Shown: in pieces, positions 30,081 to 36,292 of the stretch
Layout of the letters: the number at the start of each line of letters is the position of its first letter
How positions within the stretch are numbered: position 1 is the stretch's first letter
From: Actinomycetes bacterium
GTDB taxonomy: Bacteria; Actinomycetota; Acidimicrobiia; Acidimicrobiales; Ilumatobacteraceae
Assembly: GCA_025359865.1 (NCBI GenBank)
Contig: JANYDH010000089.1
Span: 1 to 36,292, forward strand
DNA: 36,292 nt
Direction of reading: 5' to 3'
Notes under the pieces: generated by a model
The model's input: only the letters and a program-made list of their open reading frames with translations
Told to the model about the DNA's origin: nothing
Database searches by the model: none
Position numbers and translations under genes: made by a program

Positions 30081-31181
30081 ATGACCGACGTGCTTGACAA
30101 CGAAGTGAGTAGCGACGAGCCACGCGGCCGTCGTGACCTTCTAGGCAAGGCCGCAGTTGCTGCGGCCGTTGCCGCCGTAGCCGGGGTTGGCATCAGCAAG
30201 ACCGCGTCCGCCGGCGTCGGCAACGGCGTCAACTTCACGCAGGGCGCTGCAAACACCGGTGCAACCGTCACAACGTCACTTGCGGGCGGTTCCACGCTCA
30301 AGGTGATCAATGGATCCACCGACGGTCCTACGGGCGGCACGAACCCCAAGAAGGGTTCGATCTTCGGCACGAACATCGCCCAGGGCGCCGGCGTGATGGG
30401 CGAGACGACGGGCACCAGCGGCGGATGGGCCGTCTATGGCCGCTCGGCCGGCGACTTTGGCATCGGTGCTTACGGCCTCACCACCGGCAGCCAGGGCACC
30501 GGCGTAGTCGGTCAGCACGTCAACGGTGCGGCAACCGGCGTCGGCCTCACCGGCATCTCCAACAATGGCCCGGGTGTGATCGGTGTTGGCACGACGTTCG
30601 ACCTGCAGGCCAACGGCAACGGCAAGCTGGGCGTCACCAAGGCGGGGGTCGTCAATCCGCCCGCTGGCGCCAGCGTGCAAGGAACCATCGCCCGCGATGC
30701 TGCTGGAAACCTGTGGTATTGCTCCACCTCGGGTAACCCAGGTTCGTGGCGCACGCTCGGTGGCCCAGGTGCCGCCGGCGCGTTCCATGCCGTTGTCCCT
30801 GCTCGCGTGTACGACTCGCGGGTTGCCCTTCCGCTGCCGGGTGCGCTTGCCGCCGGTGCCAACAAAACGGTGTCGGTTGCCGACAAGCGTGATCTCGTCA
30901 GCGGTGCAGTCGTGACTGCTGGCTACATCCCAGCGGGCGCCACAGCCATCGCGTGCAACATCACCGTTGCCGGCACGGCTGGTGCCGGCTTCCTGGCGGT
31001 AAACCCCGGCGGCAACGTCGTAGTGAGCGCCGCAACAGTCAACTGGTCGGCGGGTGGCCAGATCCTCAACAACGGTGTCATCGTCACCCTCGACGGCAGT
31101 CGTCAGGTCACCGTCATCGCCGGCGGCAGCGCCGGTGCGGCCACCGACTTCATCATCGACGTCACCGGATACTTCCTCTGA
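30081..31181 (+). CDS. Tat-exported surface protein with DVTGYFL C-terminus, paralogue 1
   Basis: A 366-residue protein with a strong ribosome site (AGGGAGG). The twin-arginine signal GRRDLLGKAAVAAAVAAVAG is at about residues 16-36. A Gly/Ala/Asn/Thr-rich repetitive middle follows (GVMGETTGTSGGWAVYG, GTGVVGQHVNGAATG), then a linker with GNLWYCSTSGNPGSWRTL. The conserved C-terminal beta-rich domain contains ARVYDSR, PAGATAIACNITVAGT, FLAVNPGGN, WSAGGQILNNG, and ends IIDVTGYFL. This terminal domain recurs in actinobacterial secreted proteins; its role is unknown. First of three tandem paralogues. Confidence 0.78.
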   Translation: MTDVLDNEVSSDEPRGRRDLLGKAAVAAAVAAVAGVGISKTASAGVGNGVNFTQGAANTGATVTTSLAGGSTLKVINGSTDGPTGGTNPKKGSIFGTNIAQGAGVMGETTGTSGGWAVYGRSAGDFGIGAYGLTTGSQGTGVVGQHVNGAATGVGLTGISNNGPGVIGVGTTFDLQANGNGKLGVTKAGVVNPPAGASVQGTIARDAAGNLWYCSTSGNPGSWRTLGGPGAAGAFHAVVPARVYDSRVALPLPGALAAGANKTVSVADKRDLVSGAVVTAGYIPAGATAIACNITVAGTAGAGFLAVNPGGNVVVSAATVNWSAGGQILNNGVIVTLDGSRQVTVIAGGSAGAATDFIIDVTGYFL

Positions 31182-31251
31182 TCTGGTGCGCATGAATCTC
31201 CCTGCCGCGAGCGGCTAGGTTCTCGGCACGTTCACGGAACAGGGAGAGTCC

Positions 31252-32367
31252 ATGCACCACGAAGACAAGATCCACCAACTCGAAACTCGGATTACCGAGT
31301 TGACCGCTGAGATGCAAGACCTGCGCGCCGCGACGGCGACGGCGACGCCGAGTGCCGATTCGGCATCAACGTCGTCACGTCGCGGCGTGTTGCGTTTGGC
31401 GGGCGCCGCTGCGGCGGGTGCGGTTGCCACGCTCGCTACCCGTGCTCTGCCAGTGGCGGCCGTCGACGGCGACGCTGTCACCGTCGGCCTTACGAAATCG
31501 ACGACACCCGGAAGCCGCGAGTCCACCGCACTCGTGTACACCAACACCTTGGTTCCTCAGGTGACCGCACCCGACGCCAGCAAGCTCAATGCCAACCTGT
31601 TCGTCGTCCGCGACGATCCCAACAACCCCGTGACGTTTAACCCTAGCGTGTCACAAAACCCTGCCGCAGTTGCCGGGTATGCGTACAGAACGGTGGCGAA
31701 CGGTCTCTACGGATATACGCAGAACCCCGGCGGCGGTTACGGAGCCGTCGCGGTCGGTGCCGTGCCCGGCTCCACCGGCGTCTATGCACAGGGCATGAAG
31801 GCCAACCTCGAACTGAAGCCCGGCGGCACAGCACCGGCAGCCAGGGTCGATCCTCACAACCTAGGTGAATTGGTCGTCGACACCACCGGCGATTTGTGGG
31901 TCTGCATCGTTTCCGGTACACCAGGCACCTGGCGAAAGCTGGCCGGTGCCGCAACCGCTGGTTCATTCCACCCACTTGCGCCCACCCGGGTCTACGACTC
32001 ACGTGCCACGCTGCCAACGCCGGGACCGCTGCTCAATGGCAGCACGCCTCGCCTCGTGTCGGTCAAGGACAAACGTGACCTCAACACCGGCGTAGTGGCA
32101 GTGGCCGATGTGGTACCCGCCGGAGCGACCGCCATCGCGTGCAACCTCACCGTGGTCAACACGGTCGGCGGCGGCTTCCTCACGGTCAACCCTGGCGGCA
32201 ACAACACCGTCAGCGGAGCCACGATCAACTGGTTCGCCACCGGACAGATCCTCAACAACGGCGTGATCGTCCAGCTCAACGACCAGCGGCAGGTCACCGT
32301 GATCGGTGGGGGCACCACCGGCACGCGAACAGACTTCGTCCTCGACGTCACCGGTTACTTCCTGTAA
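31252..32367 (+). CDS. Tat-exported surface protein with DVTGYFL C-terminus, paralogue 2
   Basis: A 371-residue protein. It starts with a short predicted coiled coil (KIHQLETRITELTAEMQDLR), then the Tat motif SRRGVLRLAGAAAAGAVAT. The middle is shorter and less repetitive (YAYRTVANGLYGYTQNPGGG). It shares with its neighbours the LGELVVDTTGDLWVCIVSG segment and the C-terminal domain (TRVYDSR, PAGATAIACNLTVVNTVGGG, INWFATGQILNNG, LDVTGYFL). Start ATG 31252 follows AGGGAGAG. A 48-bp hairpin element begins 37 bases after the stop. Probably secreted and surface associated; partner unknown. Confidence 0.78.
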   Translation: MHHEDKIHQLETRITELTAEMQDLRAATATATPSADSASTSSRRGVLRLAGAAAAGAVATLATRALPVAAVDGDAVTVGLTKSTTPGSRESTALVYTNTLVPQVTAPDASKLNANLFVVRDDPNNPVTFNPSVSQNPAAVAGYAYRTVANGLYGYTQNPGGGYGAVAVGAVPGSTGVYAQGMKANLELKPGGTAPAARVDPHNLGELVVDTTGDLWVCIVSGTPGTWRKLAGAATAGSFHPLAPTRVYDSRATLPTPGPLLNGSTPRLVSVKDKRDLNTGVVAVADVVPAGATAIACNLTVVNTVGGGFLTVNPGGNNTVSGATINWFATGQILNNGVIVQLNDQRQVTVIGGGTTGTRTDFVLDVTGYFL

Positions 32368-32403
32368 CCGCTGGCATCCGTCGCGCTGAGCGGCTCCGGC
32401 GCT

Positions 32404-32451
32404 GCGTTTGGTAGCTCGAGCCCCCTGGAGGGGGCCGAAGCTACCAAACGC
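32404..32451. repeat. R3 hairpin element, 48 bp, copy A
   Basis: GCGTTTGGTAGCT and AGCTACCAAACGC arms (13 bp, perfect) enclose GCCCCCTGGAGGGGGC, itself a perfect palindrome. It is the exact reverse complement of 33991-34038. It lies just after paralogue 2 and could act as a terminator; there is no U-tract. Confidence 0.9.
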
Positions 32452-32558
32452 TGTTCCGAACTGGCGGCCACCGGGAGGCCAACGGGCGCTCCGCAGGGAT
32501 TTGTGGACCGTTTGCGCCGGGCAGTGGCGCGCGGCGCCGTCCGGAAGGGGTTGACCTC

Positions 32559-33971
32559 ATGGAACAGCACGACATCGAGGCACTTCGAGCACGACTCGCT
32601 GATCTCGAGCAACGGGTCACCCGTGACGGATTGGCTGGCATGCCACTCGCCGTCGCGGGCGGTTCCGACGACATGGCCATCACGGTGAAGGCTGAGGGCG
32701 ACCAGCACGAGGACGATCAGTCCACCTCCCGTCGCCACCTCCTGCGCAACGTTGCGCTTGCCGCTGGTGGCGCTGTGGTGGCAACGGTTGTCGCCAGCAA
32801 CGATCCGGTCGCAGCCCTAGCGCTGAGTACGGGCGGTATCAACACCGAGTCGAACCAGTTGACCGACGTGAACTACACCGGCGCTGTCAATGGCACGGCA
32901 TTCCTGTTTCAAGCCGGCAGCGCGTTCTTGTCGAGCGATTCGGCAGGCACGTTCCCGTCAGCGCTCGGGGGGTGGACGAGCCTCGGGGCAAAGCCTCACG
33001 GGGTGTACGGGTTCAGCTCCGCCTCAACAGGTTCCGGGGTGGTCGGCTTGGCCAACGGTGTCGACGGGGTCGGTGTCTTGGCCCGAGGGCCCTCCGGGCT
33101 GGTGGCCACCGCTACCGGTGGCACAGGCACAGCGGTCGAGGGCAACGCTTCGGACGGGTACGGCGCACGCGGGACGTCGAATACGAACATTGGCGTGGTC
33201 GGCAACTCCAACTCCAACGTAGGCGTGTTCGGCGCAGGTACCACCGGGGTGCGCGGAGATGGCGGCACGAGCCACGGAGTCCACGGCGTCTCGGTCAGCG
33301 GCAACGGGGTCTACGGCACCGGACCGGTCGGGATCTCGGGCGACGGCAGCAAGTACGCCTTGGTGGCGAATTCGGCCAACACCGCGGCGCTGCTGCTCAG
33401 CTCTGCGCCATTCGGCGCTGGTGCGGTGCGCACCCCACCGCCGACCCGTGTCGACGTGCACAAGGTGGGTGAGATCGACGTCGATAGTCATGGTGACCTG
33501 TGGTTCTGCGTCGCTGATGGCACGCCAGGCGGGTGGCGAAAGCTCAGCGGCGCCTCGACCGCAGGTGCCTTCCACCCATTGACTCCAGGGCGTGTCTACG
33601 ACTCGCGTGTCGCAGCGCCCGGTCCATCGGCAACGCTTGCGGCCGGTACTACCCGCCTCGTCTCAGTCGCGGCACGTCGTGACCTGACGTCGGGTGCCAT
33701 CATCCAGACGGACTTCGTTCCAGCGGGGGCCACGGCGATCACCGCCAATGTCACCGTTGCGAACACGGTGAGTGGCGGGTTTCTCACGGTCAACCCTGGA
33801 GGCACGGTCACCGTCAACGCGGCCACCATCAATTGGTCGGCGAGTGGCCAGATCTTGAACAACGGCGTCACTCTCACGCTGAACGCCTCACGCGAACTCA
33901 CCGTCATCGCCGGTGGCAGCGCCGGCGCAGCGACCGACTTTGTGATCGACGTCAACGGCTACTACCTCTAA
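32559..33971 (+). CDS. Tat-exported surface protein with DVNGYYL C-terminus, paralogue 3
   Basis: A 470-residue protein, the longest of the three. It has an N-terminal coiled coil (DIEALRARLADLEQRV), Tat motif SRRHLLRNVALAAGGAVVA, then about 170 residues of glycine-rich near-repeats (GVYGFSSASTGSGVVGLANG, GVVGNSNSNVGVFGAGTTG, GVHGVSVSGNGVYGTGPVG). These resemble beta-helix or trimeric-fibre stalk sequence. The common tail follows: GEIDVDSHGDLWFCVADG, GRVYDSR, PAGATAITANVTVANTVSGG, WSASGQILNNG, VIDVNGYYL. Start ATG 32559 follows GGAAGGGG. It is flanked by the two inverted 48-bp R3 elements. The variable stalk and fixed tip suggest duplication and divergence of a surface adhesin-like protein; this is inference. 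Confidence 0.78.
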   Translation: MEQHDIEALRARLADLEQRVTRDGLAGMPLAVAGGSDDMAITVKAEGDQHEDDQSTSRRHLLRNVALAAGGAVVATVVASNDPVAALALSTGGINTESNQLTDVNYTGAVNGTAFLFQAGSAFLSSDSAGTFPSALGGWTSLGAKPHGVYGFSSASTGSGVVGLANGVDGVGVLARGPSGLVATATGGTGTAVEGNASDGYGARGTSNTNIGVVGNSNSNVGVFGAGTTGVRGDGGTSHGVHGVSVSGNGVYGTGPVGISGDGSKYALVANSANTAALLLSSAPFGAGAVRTPPPTRVDVHKVGEIDVDSHGDLWFCVADGTPGGWRKLSGASTAGAFHPLTPGRVYDSRVAAPGPSATLAAGTTRLVSVAARRDLTSGAIIQTDFVPAGATAITANVTVANTVSGGFLTVNPGGTVTVNAATINWSASGQILNNGVTLTLNASRELTVIAGGSAGAATDFVIDVNGYYL

Positions 33972-33990
33972 CCCACCCGTTCCCCAACCA

Positions 33991-34038
33991 GCGTTTGGTA
34001 GCTTCGGCCCCCTCCAGGGGGCTCGAGCTACCAAACGC
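33991..34038. repeat. R3 hairpin element, 48 bp, copy B (inverted)
   Basis: Base-for-base reverse complement of the element at 32404-32451, placed 19 bases after the stop of paralogue 3. The octanucleotide tract begins at its right edge. Confidence 0.92.
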
Positions 34039-34172
34039 TGGTTGCCTGGTTCGCTGGTTCGCTGGTTCGCTGGGTCGCTGGGTCGCTGGGTCGCTGGGTC
34101 GCTGGGTCGCTGGGTCGCTGGTTGGCTGGTTGGCTGGTTCGCTGGTTCGCTGGTTCGCTGGTTCGCTGGGTC
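34037..34172 (+). repeat. Octanucleotide minisatellite, 17 units of GCTGGTTC/GCTGGGTC
   Basis: Seventeen head-to-tail 8-bp units. They occur in blocks: GCTGGTTC-type, then six GCTGGGTC (34069-34116), two GCTGGTTG, four GCTGGTTC and one GCTGGGTC. It ends 23 bases before the epoxide hydrolase ATG, so copy number would alter promoter spacing. It is not coding. Confidence 0.95.
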
Positions 34173-34195
34173 GGTGCGTACGCGAGACTTGGGTC

Positions 34196-35182
34196 ATGTC
34201 CGAATATTCTGAGCACGACATCGATCTTGGCGATGTCACCCTGCGCGTCCTCGAAGCTGGGGATCGCTCCAATCCAACCGTGGTGCTCAGCCACGGCTTC
34301 CCCGAACTTGCGTATTCGTGGCGTCACCAGATCCCCGCGCTCGCTGCCGCCGGATACCACGTGCTTGCGCCGAACCAACGCGGTTATGGCCACTCAAGCG
34401 CACCCACCGATGTCGAGGCGTACGGCATCTTGCAGCTCACCGGCGACCTGGGCGCACTGCTTGACCACTTCGGTAAGGCCGACGCCACGTTCGTCGGCCA
34501 TGACTGGGGCGCGATCATCGTGTGGGAGATGGCCCGCCTGCACCCCGAGCGAGTCAACGCGGTCGTCGGGGTCAGCGTTCCGTTCGTCGAATGGCCAGGG
34601 CGGCCGACACAACTGATGAACATGGTCTACGGCGACCGGTTCTTTTACATCTTGTACTTCCAGCAGCAGGGTCCTGCGGAGGAGGAACTGGGCGCCGACC
34701 CACGTACGACGATGGCCAAAGTGCTCTACGGCGCGTCGGGCGCGGGGATGGCAGGGCGCGAGATGCCGACCGAACTGCCACCGATGCAGGGCACCGGATT
34801 CCTCACGATGATGACCGAATTGCCCGATCTACCATTTGCCGGCCCCGAGGGAGAATGGTTGGGCGCAGCCGATCTCGATGAATACGTTGCGCAATTCACG
34901 CACTCAGGGTTCTTCGGCCCAGTCAGCTACTACCGCAACCTGGACGCCAACTACGAGGTAGTGAAAGGTCTCAGTGCGGACCGATTGACGATGCCGTCGT
35001 ACTTCATCTGCGGAGCGCTCGACCCTGTGCTGTTGATGGACCCAACCGGCGTCGAGCGGATGCAGACGACGTTGCCCAACTTTCGTGGGTCGGTCTTGAT
35101 CCCCGGCACGGGCCACTGGACCCAGCAGGAGTCACCGAACGCGTTCAACGAAGCGTTGCTTGGCTTCCTCCGCTCGATCTGA
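34196..35182 (+). CDS. Alpha/beta-fold epoxide hydrolase
   Basis: A 328-residue hydrolase from ATG 34196; the frame is open further upstream but only through the minisatellite. It has the oxyanion motif HGFPE, nucleophile Asp in VGHDWGAII, a cap-domain Tyr in SYYRNLDANYE, the acid Asp in CGALDPVLLMD and the catalytic His in GTGHWTQQE. Asp rather than Ser as nucleophile and the cap tyrosine point to epoxide hydrolase (EphA-like) rather than esterase or haloalkane dehalogenase. Cytoplasmic; substrate unknown. No convincing ribosome site precedes the ATG (GAGACTTGGGTC is the nearest). Confidence 0.88.
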   Translation: MSEYSEHDIDLGDVTLRVLEAGDRSNPTVVLSHGFPELAYSWRHQIPALAAAGYHVLAPNQRGYGHSSAPTDVEAYGILQLTGDLGALLDHFGKADATFVGHDWGAIIVWEMARLHPERVNAVVGVSVPFVEWPGRPTQLMNMVYGDRFFYILYFQQQGPAEEELGADPRTTMAKVLYGASGAGMAGREMPTELPPMQGTGFLTMMTELPDLPFAGPEGEWLGAADLDEYVAQFTHSGFFGPVSYYRNLDANYEVVKGLSADRLTMPSYFICGALDPVLLMDPTGVERMQTTLPNFRGSVLIPGTGHWTQQESPNAFNEALLGFLRSI

Positions 35183-35207
35183 CCACGTTCAGCGCGGAAA
35201 CACCGGA

Positions 35208-36029
35208 TCAACGTCGGTCGAGCTTACTGAGCAGTCGCAGAATCTCGAGATACAGCCAGACAATCGTGACAAGCAAGGCAAAGGCGGCATACCACTCCAT
35301 GCCCTTCGGCATGCCTTCCTTGGACCCACGTTCGATGAAGTCGAAGTCGAGCGCAAGGTTCATCGCAGCCAGTCCACAGACGAACACGCTGAACAGAATC
35401 CCGAACGCGCTCGGCGAACTGAGGAATGACACCGATCCGGAGCCGGCAACGAGGCTGATGACGAAGCTGGCCATGTACAGCAACATCACGCCCATGGTGG
35501 CGCCGATGACAATGCGGCGGAAACGATTGGTGACCTTGATGATGTTCGTCCGGTACAAGAACAGCATCACGAGGAACGTCGCGATGGTTGCGCCGGCGGC
35601 TTGGACGACGATGCCATTCTGAAAGTCGTTGTACGCCTTCGAGATGACCCCGACGAAGAAGCCCTCAGCAAGGGCGTAGACGGGTGCAAGCACGCGGGCC
35701 CACATCGGCCGGAACATGAGGGCAATGACGCAGGCGAATCCAATCGCGACACCCACGAGAGCGATACCGGGGAACCCTCCGACCGTGGTATCGGTGTTCA
35801 TCCACCCGACCGTCGCAGCGGCGAGCAACAACACAAACAGCACGCCGGTGGCAGTGGCTGTGCCCGCAACAGTCATCGTGGACGAGTGCCACGCGCTGAC
35901 CGGACCATCGTCGACGGGCGACGTCATGATCGGCGTCGACCGCCCGTACTGGCCTGCAGGCTCTGGCGATGCCCAACCTGCGCTCGAAGCCTTCTTCATT
36001 GCTGAATCACTGAACAGTGGATTGGCCAC
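35208..36029 (-). CDS. Bax inhibitor-1/YccA family membrane protein
   Basis: A 273-residue protein from a GTG at 36029 (ANPLFSDSAMKKASS) with AAGGAGGAGG upstream. A soluble N-terminus of about 50 residues is followed by seven predicted membrane helices. Family-typical segments are PVYALAEGFFVGVISKAYN, FLVMLFLYRTNIIKVTNRFR and LALDFDFIERGSKEGMPKGM, the last with the conserved acidic residues near the final helices. Members are pH-sensitive calcium leak channels in some bacteria. Convergent with the epoxide hydrolase gene (25-base gap) and divergent from the Hsp70-like gene. Confidence 0.88.
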   Translation of the reverse strand: MANPLFSDSAMKKASSAGWASPEPAGQYGRSTPIMTSPVDDGPVSAWHSSTMTVAGTATATGVLFVLLLAAATVGWMNTDTTVGGFPGIALVGVAIGFACVIALMFRPMWARVLAPVYALAEGFFVGVISKAYNDFQNGIVVQAAGATIATFLVMLFLYRTNIIKVTNRFRRIVIGATMGVMLLYMASFVISLVAGSGSVSFLSSPSAFGILFSVFVCGLAAMNLALDFDFIERGSKEGMPKGMEWYAAFALLVTIVWLYLEILRLLSKLDRR

Positions 36030-36166
36030 GTCGGCCTCCTCCTTGGTCTCGGCATCAGGGGGTGATCAAGAGCTCCGCGGCAATCTAGCGAGTACCAGAC
36101 GCCGAATTGTGCGCGAGACTGCACCGTCGGACAATGTTGGTGCTGACTAGTACCAGGGAAGGTGAC

Positions 36167-36292
36167 GTGGGATATCAACTCGGTGTCGATCTCGGCACCA
36201 CGTATTCGGCAGCGGCAATCGGTCGCAATGGTCGCGTCGAGATGGCCACGCTCGGCACGGCCAACCCGGTGCTGCCATCAGTCGTACTGCTA
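36167..36292 (+). CDS. Hsp70-like protein, 5' part only (runs off the window)
   Basis: GTG at 36167 behind AGGGAAGG starts GYQLGVDLGTTYSAAAIGRN, then VEMATLGTANPVLPSVVLL. The phosphate-1 loop VDLGTTYSAA is that of the Hsp70/actin-fold ATPases, and PVLPSVVLL matches the following Hsp70 strand. Only 42 codons are inside the window. The diverged spacing suggests a DnaK-like paralogue rather than DnaK itself, as is common in actinobacteria. Confidence 0.75.
   Translation, partial: MGYQLGVDLGTTYSAAAIGRNGRVEMATLGTANPVLPSVVLL

Noticed and set aside
34037-34172. Possible CRISPR array
   Set aside because: The 8-bp units are contiguous with no spacers.

Overview
The window is GC-rich, with GTG and TTG starts, many ATGA/TGATG gene overlaps, Tat-exported surface proteins and a Ugp/Mal-type sugar transporter. 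I infer a high-GC actinobacterium, most plausibly of the Acidimicrobiia (Ilumatobacter-like). There is no rRNA or tRNA to anchor this. I see no tRNA, rRNA, CRISPR array or intact transposase.

Bases 1-5160 are a graveyard of gene pieces. An ABC substrate-binding fragment runs in frame into the C-terminal two thirds of MoaA. The N-terminal half of a sulfite/nitrite reductase, itself frameshifted, runs into a DarG-like macrodomain protein that carries a hexanucleotide expansion and an internal deletion. A complete AAA ATPase/DUF4143 gene follows on the minus strand. Next come an unrecognised truncated minus-strand ORF and a sensor kinase that lacks its N-terminus and has an in-frame stop. Either this is a recombination scar in a former defence/accessory locus, or it is an assembly chimera; read mapping would decide.

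Bases 5330-10060 are ordinary: a PepSY protein, an ECF sigma factor with a membrane partner, an M20 deacylase, a VOC (vicinal oxygen chelate fold) protein and an SDR oxidoreductase. Bases 10059-11157 form a gene-free island packed with short repeats and a 52-bp near-perfect palindrome.

Bases 11158-16138 hold a tight minus-strand run: cyclophilin, AlkX/YcaQ-like glycosylase, AI-2E transporter, L-asparaginase and metallo-beta-lactamase-fold hydrolase. Bases 16200-20605 encode a complete carbohydrate ABC transporter with the ATPase gene first and the binding-protein gene last.

On the plus strand from 20689 come a cysteine-less DksA/TraR-like protein, an ABC1/AarF kinase, a membrane GGDEF-EAL protein, and a three-gene unit of two ferritin-like proteins plus an unknown protein (24744-26797).

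Bases 26926-30023 (minus) hold a duplicated module, VOC-Fic-VOC-Fic, with each VOC gene overlapping its Fic gene by four bases. This is my best candidate for an undescribed system. Three tandem Tat-exported paralogues ending in a DVTGYFL-type C-terminus follow (30081-33971). Two identical 48-bp hairpin elements in inverted orientation bracket the third paralogue. The window closes with an epoxide hydrolase behind an octanucleotide minisatellite, a Bax-inhibitor-1 family protein, and the start of an Hsp70-like gene.
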